From Candidatus Fermentithermobacillaceae bacterium (GTDB lineage Bacteria > Bacillota > Sulfobacillia > Fermentithermobacillales > Fermentithermobacillaceae), in NCBI GenBank assembly GCA_012842425.1, contig DUSU01000078.1, forward strand, positions 1 through 36,217: a stretch of 36,217 nt of DNA, given 5' to 3'. The notes beneath the pieces were generated by a model that was not told the DNA's origin, did not search any database, and saw nothing but the letters and a program-made list of their open reading frames with translations. Position numbers and translations under genes: made by a program. Below are positions 7,865 to 16,228 of the stretch, one piece after another. Numbering within the stretch: the stretch's first letter is position 1; each line of letters begins with the position of its first letter.

Positions 7865-9919
7865 GTGTCAGAACAACCGGGTGAATTCATAGGTAACTCC
7901 GCAGATATCATCAGAGCCGCCTTTTCACAGGGCGGTATTCTTGCTTCGAAGTTGGGCGATTTCGAAGAGCGGCCCGAGCAGCTAGAAATGGCCTTGGCGG
8001 TATGGGAGTCCCTCATATCTCCCTCACATCTCCTCGTTGAAGCCGGGACCGGCACGGGGAAATCCCTCGCTTACCTCTTCCCAACTGCCCTATGGTGCCG
8101 TGAAACCGGGAAACGAGTGGTGATATCCACCCACACAATCAACCTGCAGCAACAACTTGTGCACAAAGATATCCCGCTGGTCGCCGGGGCTATTTCGGGA
8201 TCCGGGTTCGACCTCCGGTACTCGCAGATAAAGGGCAGAAACCACTACGTCTGCTTGAGAAGGCTTGGACAACTGGCCGAAGAGGTTTCTCAGAGAACCT
8301 CCCTCTTTGTGGCCAATGCCGAGGAGAGGGCCATTCAGGACATCTACGAGCTGTCGGCCGGGAACTCATGGGACGGAGATCGCGACCGGCTCCCCTTCCC
8401 TGTCCCCGACGCGGTATGGTCGCTGGTCTGCTCCGAGAGCGACCGGTGCATGTCCTCTAAGTGCTCACGCTTCGCCCACTGCTTCTACCAGAAGCACCGT
8501 AGGCGGCTGGAAGAGTGCCACATGATCGTCGTGAACCATGCTCTCTTCGCGTCTCACCTCGCAATCTGGAGCCAGAGCAGCGGGAACACGGGGCTTCTCC
8601 CCGGGTTCGAAGCGGTCATTTTCGATGAAGCCCATCACCTGGAGGATGCGATCCGTGACAGCCTGGGGATGGAAGTGAGTCCGGGCAGGCTGAAGCGGCT
8701 TGTCGACGACACCGTGCGTATGGCGAGGACCGGGGTTATTGGAAGGAGCATCACGAGAGAGGGAATCCGGCAGCTCGGCGAGATCCTGGACAGCAGGATG
8801 TCGGCAGTCCAGAGGATCCTCCAAAAGCTCGACCCGGTGCGCCTTGTAGGACGGGATAAGACGCGGCTCAGAGACATCGGGTTGTTTGATGAAGAAGTGG
8901 TGAAGTCTATCAGAGACCTGGGGAAAGAGATTCAGTACTGGGAAGACTTCGACCTCTCGGATGAAGAACGGTTCGAAGTCCAGTCTCTCAGAAGGCGCTT
9001 CGTGGCATTGTCTCAGGACCTATACGGAATATCCAACCTTGATGGCGACGGCGAATCGCACGTGTACTGGGCCGAATCCGTCGAAGGCCCAAGGAGCGGA
9101 CATGTATCCCTGAAGAGGGCTCCGCTTGAGGTAGGCGACTACCTCCGGGAGACGCTGTGGTCGGCGGTACCGGCGGCGATCCTTACATCAGCGACACTGG
9201 CCACAGGGTCATCGTTCGAGTACCAAAAGCACATGTTGTCCCTACCGAATGCCGCAGAGCTCATCCTCGGCTCGCCGTTTGATTACCGGGAACAAGTGAG
9301 GCTGTGCGTCCCCAAGGACTCCAGAGGTCAAGACGTAAACAGCCCGCCTTTCAACGACTTCGTCGCGGACAAGGTTGTTGAGATAGCCGGGATGACCTGC
9401 GGGCGTATGTTCGTGCTTTTCACCAACAAGAAATCCATGGAACGCGTTGCCGAACTCGTACGGGATAAGGTCGAGGAAATGGGATATCCCTTCATGAAAC
9501 AGGGTGACGCACCCAGGGACGCTCTGCTTAAGGACTTCAAAGAAAAGGGCAATGCCGTGCTTTTTGGCCTGGATTCCTTCTGGGAAGGCGTCGACGTCCC
9601 CGGCCAGGCCCTCTCGTGCGTGGTCATCACCAAACTGCCTTTCCCGGTGCCCGACGACCCGGTAATGGAAGCCCGGGAACAGGTATGGAGGAGCCAGGGA
9701 CTCGTGCCGTTCACCCATTACTCCCTGCCGGTAGCAACGCTCAAGCTCAGGCAAGGGTTCGGGCGCCTCATTCGCACAAAGACCGACCGGGGTGCCGTGG
9801 TCATCTTGGACCCCCGTATAGCCACAAAGCATTACGGCAGGACCATACTCAAGAGCCTCCCCCCTGCCAGGCTGACGTTCGATCTAGAGGACGTAGCGGA
9901 GGCAGTGTCTTTCAGCTGA
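7865..9919 (+). CDS. dinG: DinG/YoaA-type ATP-dependent DNA helicase (superfamily 2, XPD-like, Fe-S)
   Basis: This 684-residue helicase has a Q-motif-like ERPEQ (35-39), Walker A EAGTGTGKS (59-67), DEAH box FDEAHHLEDA (DEAH at 254-257), SATL near residue 440, and motif VI LRQGFGRLIR near 640. Between Walker A and DEAH are cysteines C130 (GRNHYVC), C189/C195, C200 and C206, matching the four-cysteine iron-sulphur domain of XPD, DinG and YoaA. The family unwinds DNA 5'-to-3', including forked, R-loop and G-quadruplex structures. The protein lacks the N-terminal exonuclease domain of Bacillus-type DinG, so it is closer to the E. coli architecture. The start is GTG at 7865, after GGGGGC. The 100 nt between rsgI and this gene contain no clear terminator. 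Confidence 0.92.
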   Translation: MSEQPGEFIGNSADIIRAAFSQGGILASKLGDFEERPEQLEMALAVWESLISPSHLLVEAGTGTGKSLAYLFPTALWCRETGKRVVISTHTINLQQQLVHKDIPLVAGAISGSGFDLRYSQIKGRNHYVCLRRLGQLAEEVSQRTSLFVANAEERAIQDIYELSAGNSWDGDRDRLPFPVPDAVWSLVCSESDRCMSSKCSRFAHCFYQKHRRRLEECHMIVVNHALFASHLAIWSQSSGNTGLLPGFEAVIFDEAHHLEDAIRDSLGMEVSPGRLKRLVDDTVRMARTGVIGRSITREGIRQLGEILDSRMSAVQRILQKLDPVRLVGRDKTRLRDIGLFDEEVVKSIRDLGKEIQYWEDFDLSDEERFEVQSLRRRFVALSQDLYGISNLDGDGESHVYWAESVEGPRSGHVSLKRAPLEVGDYLRETLWSAVPAAILTSATLATGSSFEYQKHMLSLPNAAELILGSPFDYREQVRLCVPKDSRGQDVNSPPFNDFVADKVVEIAGMTCGRMFVLFTNKKSMERVAELVRDKVEEMGYPFMKQGDAPRDALLKDFKEKGNAVLFGLDSFWEGVDVPGQALSCVVITKLPFPVPDDPVMEAREQVWRSQGLVPFTHYSLPVATLKLRQGFGRLIRTKTDRGAVVILDPRIATKHYGRTILKSLPPARLTFDLEDVAEAVSFS

Positions 9920-9934
9920 AAACAAGACGTCCGC

Positions 9935-9949
9935 CCCCGACAAGCGGGG
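9935..9949. terminator. Weak hairpin between the convergent helicase and aminotransferase genes
   Basis: A short CCCCG-ACAAG-CGGGG stem lies between two gene ends (9919 plus, 10006 minus). On the minus strand a T-containing stretch (GTCTTGTTTTC) follows. The stem is only five pairs, so this is a weak call supported mainly by position. Confidence 0.35.
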
Positions 9950-10005
9950 AGCGGCCGCCGGATCTCGGTAGCTATCTACAAATGTACAGACAAGGTGCCG
10001 GCAGG

Positions 10006-11112
10006 CTACTTAAGCACTTCTTTCAGCGCGCCCAGCAGTCGTATTACATTCGCCTTGGTGGCGTTCGTGCCCATCAGGCCGATACGCCATATCTTGCCCT
10101 TGAACACGCCGAGGCCGCCGGCGATCTCGATGCCGAACTCATCCATGAGCTGCTTTCTGACTTCGCCTTCCTGAACGCCTTCGGGCACGTAGACCGTGGT
10201 AAGGGTGGGCAGCCTATAGGGTTCGTTGACCACCGGCTTGAGCCCGAGTTCGGTAAGTCCCTTAATGAGGACCTCTTGGGCCGCTTTGTGCCTAGCGAAG
10301 CGTGCCTCGAGACCTTCCTCTTTCACAATCCGGAGGGCCTCATTGAGGGCATAAATCATGTTGCTAGGCCCGGTGTGATGGTAGAAGCGCTCGAAACTCC
10401 AATATCTCCTGATCATCCCTAAGTCGAGATACCAGCTCCGGCACGTGGTCTTCCGGTTTTCGATAAATGAGACTGCTTTTTCGCCCAGGGTGATCGGCGC
10501 GAGCCCCGGCGGGCAGCTCAAGCATTTCTGCGAACCGGAATACACGACGTCTAGCCCGAGCCGGTCGGTCGGGACGTCTACTCCGCCCAGAGATGCAACC
10601 GTATCTACGATGATACGCATCCCGGCTTCGTGTACTGCGCCGGCTATATCATCAAGCGGCTGGAGCACGCCTGTGGAGGTTTCTCCGTGGACAATACCAA
10701 CTACCTTGGCATCGGGATTCTTCCGGATGGCCTTCCTCACATCTTCCGGGTCAATGGGCTCACCCCACGGCGACTCGACCTTCACCACCTTGGCGCCGAC
10801 TCTCTCCGCCACCTCGGCCATCCTGTCGCCGAAAGCCCCGGCGGTGCAGATGATCGCCTTATCTCCGGGCTCCAACGAGTTCACCATGGCCGTTTCCATT
10901 CCGGCCATACCCGTGCCGGACACGGCGATGGTCAGCGCATTCTTCGTGCTGAACACGTACCTCAATAGCTCGGCCGTCTCATCCATTATCGCAACATAGT
11001 CGGGATCGAGATGCCCGAGCGTCGGCTCTGACAGAGCGCGCAGGACTCGCGGGTCCGGATTCGACGGCCCCGGTCCCATGAGCAGTTTGGACTTCGGGTT
11101 TCTTTGCTTCAA
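10006..11112 (-). CDS. Class V PLP aminotransferase, alanine-glyoxylate / serine-pyruvate type
   Basis: This 368-residue fold-type I aminotransferase begins with LLMGPGPSNPDPRVL, typical of the AGXT/SgaA family. It has SGTGMAGMETA in the cofactor phosphate region (65-75), HGETSTGVLQPL (142-153), the PLP-pyridine Asp170 in IIVDTVASLGG, and Schiff-base Lys196 in SGSQKCLSCPPGLA. Family members transfer the amino group of alanine or serine to glyoxylate, making glycine; close relatives act on other amino donors, so the substrate is inferred. The start is TTG at 11112 after AAAGGAGAG. It lies about 60 nt downstream of an HOGA-like aldolase on the same strand. That aldolase would release glyoxylate, which supports the glyoxylate assignment. 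Confidence 0.88.
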   Translation of the reverse strand: MKQRNPKSKLLMGPGPSNPDPRVLRALSEPTLGHLDPDYVAIMDETAELLRYVFSTKNALTIAVSGTGMAGMETAMVNSLEPGDKAIICTAGAFGDRMAEVAERVGAKVVKVESPWGEPIDPEDVRKAIRKNPDAKVVGIVHGETSTGVLQPLDDIAGAVHEAGMRIIVDTVASLGGVDVPTDRLGLDVVYSGSQKCLSCPPGLAPITLGEKAVSFIENRKTTCRSWYLDLGMIRRYWSFERFYHHTGPSNMIYALNEALRIVKEEGLEARFARHKAAQEVLIKGLTELGLKPVVNEPYRLPTLTTVYVPEGVQEGEVRKQLMDEFGIEIAGGLGVFKGKIWRIGLMGTNATKANVIRLLGALKEVLK

Positions 11113-11173
11113 AAGTGGACTCTCCTTTCTACCTACATGGCAAAGAGCATGGCACCGGTGTTTTCACACCTTC

Positions 11174-12070
11174 TTACCTAACGACCCGGCCCAGCTTCTC
11201 AAGGACCTTCCTGATCTCCGCCTTGGCTTCTTCGCTCGCCGGAAGCATGGGCTTCCTGGGCTCGCCTCCGAAGTATCCGACCATGTCCAGAGCGGCCTTA
11301 AGACCCGCAACGCCGTGTTTTGCGGTAACCAGGGCGTTAAGCTCCAGGACGGACATCTGGATCTCCCTTGCCTCCCCAATCTTTCCGGCCAGGGCCAGTT
11401 CGAAAATCTCCACGCATAGGTCGGGAACTACGTTTGCCGTAGCAAGAGTGCCGCCTTTTGCGCCCATCACGGTCGCAGGGAGCAGGAAACTGGCCGAACC
11501 CGCGAACACCGAGAAGTCCTCCGGCACTCCTTTTATGGTCTCCGAGATCTGCACTATGTTGCCGCTTGAGTCTTTCACGCCCACGATGTTGGGATGGCTC
11601 GAAAGCTTGACGACAAGCGAGGAAGACAGGTTGATGCCCGTATTGCCGGGCATGTTGTAGATAAAGATGGGGATGGGTGACTCGTCCGCCACGTCCATGT
11701 AGAAGCGTTCCAAGGCACTCGGCGTCATGTTTGCCTTGAAGTAGTTCGGACTCAGTACAAGGGCCGCCTGGGCTCCGGCCTGCGCGGCTTTCTTGGTGAG
11801 ACGGATTGTCGCCCGGGTGCTCTCCTGACCCGTCCCCGCGATTAGGACCTTCTCCGGGCTAAGGTGCTTCCTTGTGAAAGCCCACATCTCAACCTTCTCA
11901 TCTTCATCCAGGTAGGCCGCCTCGCCGTTGGAACCCATAACAACAAGACCTGCCAGTCCGGTCTTGTCCCACTTGGCTATGTTCTCGGCCAGGTGGTCGT
12001 AGGAGATCCCTCCATCGACGAAGGGCGTCGGTATCGGCGCGAAAATACCTGTGATCGTTCTGGTTCTCAA
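11174..12070 (-). CDS. DapA-superfamily aldolase resembling 4-hydroxy-2-oxoglutarate aldolase (HOGA)
   Basis: This 298-residue class I aldolase has a TIM barrel of the dihydrodipicolinate synthase/N-acetylneuraminate lyase superfamily. Visible are the carboxylate-binding loop GSNGE (46-50), Tyr138 in FIYNMPGNTGI and the Schiff-base Lys166 in NIVGVKDSSG. By memory the sequence follows animal HOGA1 more closely than bacterial DapA (GLVVMGSNGE, ESTRATIRLTKKAAQAGA, FSVFAGSASFLLP, KHGVAGLKAALDMVGYFGG). HOGA splits 4-hydroxy-2-oxoglutarate to pyruvate and glyoxylate. Lysine-pathway DapA is the main alternative, but the neighbouring glyoxylate-type aminotransferase favours HOGA or another pyruvate-releasing aldolase. 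The start is TTG at 12070 with GGGAGGTG upstream. Confidence 0.82.
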   Translation of the reverse strand: MRTRTITGIFAPIPTPFVDGGISYDHLAENIAKWDKTGLAGLVVMGSNGEAAYLDEDEKVEMWAFTRKHLSPEKVLIAGTGQESTRATIRLTKKAAQAGAQAALVLSPNYFKANMTPSALERFYMDVADESPIPIFIYNMPGNTGINLSSSLVVKLSSHPNIVGVKDSSGNIVQISETIKGVPEDFSVFAGSASFLLPATVMGAKGGTLATANVVPDLCVEIFELALAGKIGEAREIQMSVLELNALVTAKHGVAGLKAALDMVGYFGGEPRKPMLPASEEAKAEIRKVLEKLGRVVR

Positions 12071-12166
12071 TGCGGTTCACACCTCCCAGAAGTGTCTTGA
12101 ACAGCTCCCCCAGGGACCTCTACCCAAACAGAACCGTTACCAACGTTATACACCTGCTTGGATTCC

Positions 12167-12183
12167 TTTCTGACTGCCAGAAA
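12167..12183. promoter_or_regulatory. Inverted repeat upstream of the aldolase gene
   Basis: TTTCTG-ACTGC-CAGAAA is a perfect 6-bp dyad in the 230-base gap between the divergent aldolase and PHP genes, about 100 nt upstream of the aldolase start. It is a possible operator. No clear -35/-10 pair stands out near it, so this is weak. Confidence 0.25.
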
Positions 12184-12252
12184 CCCTTCTCTCTTGGAGA
12201 CTACAAGTGATAAACTCGGTCAGGTAGGAGAAGCATTGTTGCGGTTTTGAAA

Positions 12253-12269
12253 AGCCCCCGAACGGGGCT
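12253..12269. other. Short GC-rich hairpin before the PHP gene
   Basis: AGCCCC-CGAAC-GGGGCT forms a 6-bp stem with 5-nt loop, 34 nt upstream of the PHP-domain start. On the minus strand it is followed by TTTTC and so resembles a terminator, but no gene is read into it from that direction. It may block antisense transcription or form part of the PHP leader. Confidence 0.3.
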
Positions 12270-12302
12270 ATCGCTCGCCTCGACATGCCTGGAGGTGCCG
12301 TC

Positions 12303-13145
12303 TTGAACTCAGACTTTCACACACATACAATGCTGTCGCCGGATTCATCCATGACCGTTCAACAGGTGGCTGAAATCGCCCTGTCGCGCGGCCTGAAGGC
12401 AGTAGCCATCACAGACCACGCCGAGATGGCGGACGGAATCTTCGGTTTCCAGAGTCCCCACTGCCGTTCCTACGAAACATACAGAAGCACCGTTGAGCGC
12501 GCGGCAAGTAGCGACCACCTGAAGGGCAAGATCCACGTCCTGCTCGGGGTCGAGGTGGGCTATACGACCGGTGACCATGCCCTCGCAAGCGAGTTCCTGG
12601 ATTCCTACGACTTTGACGTGGTGCTCGGATCAGTCCACAACTCGCCCCCAGTAGATTGGTGGAACCCGGAAGGCGGCGAGCTCCTTAGGACCTCGCCTGA
12701 GGTGGGTGTAGAGGCGCTGGTATGGTACTTCACCCAGCTTGAGGCCGCGGCCTCGTCGGGGCTCTTCGACATAATCGGCCACATAGATGTCTATGAACGC
12801 TACCACCCGGGGCTCTGGCCAAACCCGTTTACGCACTCCAAGATCGCGCCCCTGGCCAAGAAGGCCGTCCGGGCTCTGGCCGTGAACTGCCGGATGGAGA
12901 TAAACCTGGACATGATGAACAAACGGGGCCATTTCGCATGGTCGGCCGGGAAGTTCCTTGAGCTATACCGCGAGATGGGCGGAAAGCCCCCGGTAGCCGG
13001 TTCGGATTCCCACCGTCCCGAGTATGTAGGACTGCATATCCGCAAGGCTGAGGAACTTGCCAGGAAAGCGGGATTCCCGGGCCTTGCCCCGTGGGAAGAG
13101 GTAGTAGCGAAGAGAAAGGCGCAGGGCCGAACTGTCCTCATCTGA
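12303..13145 (+). CDS. PHP-domain phosphatase, histidinol-phosphatase (HisJ/HisK)-like
   Basis: This is a PHP-family metal-dependent phosphoesterase of about 280 residues. It has the N-terminal metal motif DFHTHTMLSPDS, AITDHAE in the second motif, LGVEVGY, GSVHNSP, FDIIGHIDVYERYHP and a C-terminal SDSHRPEYVG. These supply the His/Asp/Glu ligands of a trinuclear metal site. Bacillota PHP proteins of this size are usually annotated histidinol-phosphatase, dephosphorylating L-histidinol phosphate in histidine synthesis. No other his gene is in the window, so that substrate is not confirmed. I chose TTG at 12303 because GGAGG lies 7 nt upstream; an ATG at 12285 would place that site inside the gene. 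It stands alone, divergent from the aldolase and ending at a shared terminator. Confidence 0.85.
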   Translation: MNSDFHTHTMLSPDSSMTVQQVAEIALSRGLKAVAITDHAEMADGIFGFQSPHCRSYETYRSTVERAASSDHLKGKIHVLLGVEVGYTTGDHALASEFLDSYDFDVVLGSVHNSPPVDWWNPEGGELLRTSPEVGVEALVWYFTQLEAAASSGLFDIIGHIDVYERYHPGLWPNPFTHSKIAPLAKKAVRALAVNCRMEINLDMMNKRGHFAWSAGKFLELYREMGGKPPVAGSDSHRPEYVGLHIRKAEELARKAGFPGLAPWEEVVAKRKAQGRTVLI

Positions 13146-13188
13146 CGAGTACAAACCGGCCACGACTAACTTATGTCGACCTAAAGGA

Positions 13189-13219
13189 AAGAGGCGGGAG
13201 AGGATCTCTCCCGCCTCTT
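13189..13219. terminator. Strong bidirectional terminator
   Basis: A perfect 13-bp stem (AAGAGGCGGGAGA and its reverse complement) with a 5-nt loop separates the end of the PHP gene (13145, plus) from the end of the membrane operon (13236, minus). The flanks are T/A-rich (TTCTTCAAGG and, on the minus strand, TTTCCTTTAG), suiting both directions. Confidence 0.85.
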
Positions 13220-13235
13220 CTTCAAGGCTACACCG

Positions 13236-13868
13236 CTACTTGATTAGGTGTAACCAGTCTCCCAGAAGGAACTGCATCCTACCCAGGAAGAGCGACACAC
13301 GAGCCATGACGGTGTTTCCGAAGGCGGCGCCGAACGCGACCATCATCGTGTAGCGACCGACCAGAGACACCTTGCCCTGGACACCCTTCTTCTGGATGGT
13401 GAACAGGAAGTATACCAAGGAGCAGACCGTGCCGATAACGTAGACCCAGTTGGAGACATCGACCCACCAGTCCCCGCTACCCCAGAGGGGCAGGAACGTG
13501 GCGCGCACCTGGTCAACGAAGAACGGCTTGAAGTCCTTGGCAAGGACGTACCCGGAACCGATACCCAGCTGGAAGCAGATGGTGTATCTGCTGAGCCAGG
13601 AGATGGACTTGATATACCTGGTGTAAATGAGCACGCCGATGATGATGGGGATAAGCAGCGACCACTCGCCATCCGTCATGAGACCCTTGGTCACGTTCTG
13701 ACGGATATAGTTGAAGTACGTGAGCGCCACTCCGTATCCAGCGTAGAGCCCTACATAGGTGTGCTCAGCGAACCGGTATAGCGGGTTGTCCTTGAAGACA
13801 GCTGAAACGAGAACGATGGTGAAAAAGGCCTGCAGCCAATTACCCACCGTGATTACGCTTTCGGACAT
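13236..13868 (-). CDS. Integral membrane protein D of the unknown four-gene membrane operon
   Basis: This 210-residue protein has about five to six membrane segments, roughly at residues 8-25, 37-55, 68-86, 92-112, 140-160 and 170-190. The loop between segments four and five is aromatic-rich (FLPLWGSGDWWVDVSNW). I do not recognise a family and see no catalytic motif. The start is ATG at 13868 with consensus AGGAGGTG 8 nt upstream. It is the last gene of the operon, 30 nt after protein C, and ends at the strong hairpin at 13189-13219. Conserved-looking charged spots (RQNVTKGLMTDGEW, KDFKPFFVDQVR) may mark loops that contact partners. It is probably a subunit of a membrane complex with proteins A-C, which is inferred only from operon structure. 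Confidence 0.82.
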   Translation of the reverse strand: MSESVITVGNWLQAFFTIVLVSAVFKDNPLYRFAEHTYVGLYAGYGVALTYFNYIRQNVTKGLMTDGEWSLLIPIIIGVLIYTRYIKSISWLSRYTICFQLGIGSGYVLAKDFKPFFVDQVRATFLPLWGSGDWWVDVSNWVYVIGTVCSLVYFLFTIQKKGVQGKVSLVGRYTMMVAFGAAFGNTVMARVSLFLGRMQFLLGDWLHLIK

Positions 13869-13898
13869 TATTGTTTCACCTCCTCAGGATTCAACCCG

Positions 13899-14735
13899 CT
13901 ATGATGCTTGCTTCTTGTTCTTGGTAAGCACATAACCGATGTTACCAAGAATCATGAAGACTATGATGAGAGCGTGAGAGAAGGACTGCGCGTCCATACC
14001 TGCAGTGGCCGAACCCGGCGCTCCGACAAGGACCTCATACTCGGCGGCACCCTTCATGCCTGCCACGAGACCCTTGATCTGGCCCGCCTGAACGAGCGGC
14101 ATGCACTCGGGGATTGATACCGAGATAGCTGCCTCGATAAGCGGGATGTTGTTCGGGCTGGTCACGTGCTTGATATACTCCTTCTCACCGGGGGTACCGG
14201 TGCAGAAGATGGCAACCAGTTTGGCCTGCTTGAGGCTGGTAAACTCCTTCATGAGCGGGAGAGTGTTCAGATCGTTCCCGTAGAAGTCTACGCCCTGAGC
14301 AGTCTCAATGATGCTGTTCTGGTACTGCTGAAGCAGAACTTCGCCGCCGGGCTTGTAGCCGATGTTGACCCAGTCCACACCGTATTCCTTGTCGGGGAAC
14401 TCTGCCTTAACGGTGCTGAATGCCTGCTCAGCCATGTCACCGGCCATCTGCCACATACCGGCGCAGACGAACCTCAGGTCGCGCCCATCCTTCCAGCCTT
14501 GCCTGATCATGGACAGGATAGCCGGCATGAGCTCAGGAATACCACCGGCGGAGAACTCCATGCCCATCCATACGATGCTTCCCGGAGGAAGCTGCTCGAC
14601 GATGTCATATACCTTCTGGGTATCTGCCGAAGGTACGATGGCAAGACCAATCGGCTTTATGAGGGCGAGCGCAATAACGAATATCATCAAGGCGTACAGC
14701 CAACGCCTATCAATGTTCGCAAGCTTTTCCCACAC
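13899..14735 (-). CDS. Membrane-anchored protein C of the unknown operon (helix, soluble domain, helix)
   Basis: This 278-residue protein has an N-terminal membrane helix (about 12-33, WLYALMIFVIALALIKPIGL) and a C-terminal one (about 252-272, ALIIVFMILGNIGYVL). Between them is a soluble alpha/beta-looking domain of some 215 residues. Parts of it resemble a Rossmann-like or periplasmic-binding fold, with strands and loops such as GSIVWMGMEFSAGGIPELMP, DLRFVCAGMWQMAGDMAEQA and AKLVAIFCTGTPGEKEYIKH; no family is recognised. The domain could lie on either side of the membrane. The start is GTG at 14735 with AGGAGGTG upstream. It is spaced 27 nt from protein B and 30 nt from protein D. It is the only member with a large soluble domain, so it is the likely ligand-sensing or partner-binding subunit (inference). 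Confidence 0.82.
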   Translation of the reverse strand: MWEKLANIDRRWLYALMIFVIALALIKPIGLAIVPSADTQKVYDIVEQLPPGSIVWMGMEFSAGGIPELMPAILSMIRQGWKDGRDLRFVCAGMWQMAGDMAEQAFSTVKAEFPDKEYGVDWVNIGYKPGGEVLLQQYQNSIIETAQGVDFYGNDLNTLPLMKEFTSLKQAKLVAIFCTGTPGEKEYIKHVTSPNNIPLIEAAISVSIPECMPLVQAGQIKGLVAGMKGAAEYEVLVGAPGSATAGMDAQSFSHALIIVFMILGNIGYVLTKNKKQAS

Positions 14736-14762
14736 GCTTTTTCACCTCCTTGTAGTGGAGTT

Positions 14763-15404
14763 CTATTCACCCGTGCCACCCAAGTGGCCGCGCTCGATGC
14801 CAAGAGCGATACGAAGAGCAGTTGCCACGCCACCCAAGCAGGCGCCGATCTGAATACCTCTCATACCCGCGGAGTTGGGTACGTTCAGAATCCAGTCAGC
14901 CATCTGCGAAAGGGCGGGGTGTCCGCCGAGCAGCATCCTGCCAAGCGGCACGCGGCCGAGCATCATAATGAGAGCCGTTACTAGAAGGACAGACGCTTCG
15001 GGGCTACGCACCCTAAACGCTCTGTATGCGGCCGAACCGATATAGAACACGATCGTAGAATAAACGGTAGCGTTCATCGGCGCGATAAGCTGGTTGTACA
15101 TAAAGGTCCAGCCCGGGTGCGATGCGTTCTTGGCCACGAAGATGCCGAAGAACATCATGCCGTATAGACAGATGAGCAGCCAGACGCTGAAGATCCAGCC
15201 TTCCCTCTTGCCAGATATCCTACGACCATGAATCTGGGTCAGGTTGATCGAACCGACGAGCACCGCCCATGCTGCTACGATCAGATACCACCTGTCGAGC
15301 AAGTTCTTGGCAGTGTCGAGGAACGCGACTCCCGTGAAGTAGTTAGCAAGCACGTAAAGGATAGCCAGGATTAGGGTAATGGCTACCGGTAGCTCCTTTT
15401 TCAT
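14763..15404 (-). CDS. Integral membrane protein B of the unknown operon
   Basis: This protein of about 213 residues is hydrophobic throughout, with some five membrane segments (about 7-25, 38-56, 68-90, 104-126, 133-152) and a small-residue-rich C-terminal helix (GIQIGACLGGVATALRIALG). No family is recognised. The longest frame starts at GTG 15413, but that GTG is the end of the AGGAGGTG ribosome binding site; ATG at 15404 sits 8 nt after AGGAGG and is the real start. It is separated by 50 nt from protein A and 27 nt from protein C. It is likely a structural subunit of a membrane complex. Confidence 0.82.
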   Translation of the reverse strand: MKKELPVAITLILAILYVLANYFTGVAFLDTAKNLLDRWYLIVAAWAVLVGSINLTQIHGRRISGKREGWIFSVWLLICLYGMMFFGIFVAKNASHPGWTFMYNQLIAPMNATVYSTIVFYIGSAAYRAFRVRSPEASVLLVTALIMMLGRVPLGRMLLGGHPALSQMADWILNVPNSAGMRGIQIGACLGGVATALRIALGIERGHLGGTGE

Positions 15405-15454
15405 CCGGTACACCTCCTTTCGGATTGACCCGGTTCAAAGAATGCGACAAAGGG

Positions 15455-16228
15455 TTACTTGGAAAGCAGGGTTCCAAGGGCATTGGAACCAACGCTGGCC
15501 ATAACGGTGCCTACGACGATAAGGACCACTCCGACCATCTTGCCCCAGTCCTGAGCGACGAGGCTGGCGAGAAGCACGGGCTCCTTGCTGAGATAAGCGC
15601 TGGCAGCGTAGAGCTCCTCACCGATGAGGCAGTAGTCGCAAGCAGCTACGAAGAACGGGATCTGGTGAGTGTTGGCGGTACCGGAGATCTGGATGGCGCC
15701 GGCGATGGAACCGACCTCCGCGAAGATCAAGGACTCAGCCCAGAACGCACCAACCAGGATGTTGGCTGCGGGCTTCTCGCGGAACATGATACCGGTAACG
15801 CCGGTGGCGTACGCGAACTGGTCATCCGAGATCCAGCGGACGTTATCGGGCTTGAAGTTGTCCAGCTTGCCGACCTCGGCAAAGGACTGCTTCACGATTT
15901 CCTCTGAGAGAGGGTAGACGATGACGTTCCTGTTGGTAGCGATGAGATCAGTGTCATAGCGCGCGCACTGCTTGGCCACGTATCCGAGAATGGACATGGC
16001 AGCGAGCGTCTGAGCGTTCTGAAGGTCACCGATACCGGGCGAGAAGTGCACCGGCTTACCCATCTCAGTGCAGCGTCCGATAGCCTCGTCCATGGCCTCA
16101 AGACCTGCCACCTTGTAGATCTCAGGGATCTTCATGCCTCCCCTGGCTCTCCTGATCATGGCGATCACGGCAACCAGGAACAGGATCTCCACCCAGAATG
16201 CGAAACTGTAACCAGTAACTATAGACAT
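15455..16228 (-). CDS. DUF6754-like membrane protein A, first gene of the unknown operon
   Basis: This 257-residue protein has an N-terminal helix (about 7-25), then a soluble segment with MGKPVHFSPGIGDLQNAQTL (56-75) and NVIVYPLSEE. Hydrophobic stretches follow at about 155-180 and 188-205, and a final helix at 229-248. The order and the GKPVHFSPG...DLQ motif resemble the family I remember as DUF6754, which has no known function; a profile search is needed. The start is ATG at 16228, 5 nt after AGGAGGTG. It heads four genes, all with a consensus AGGAGGTG site, suggesting high expression. Transcription must start in the 240-base gap after the nrdJ terminator (16414-16442). Confidence 0.8.
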   Translation of the reverse strand: MSIVTGYSFAFWVEILFLVAVIAMIRRARGGMKIPEIYKVAGLEAMDEAIGRCTEMGKPVHFSPGIGDLQNAQTLAAMSILGYVAKQCARYDTDLIATNRNVIVYPLSEEIVKQSFAEVGKLDNFKPDNVRWISDDQFAYATGVTGIMFREKPAANILVGAFWAESLIFAEVGSIAGAIQISGTANTHQIPFFVAACDYCLIGEELYAASAYLSKEPVLLASLVAQDWGKMVGVVLIVVGTVMASVGSNALGTLLSK

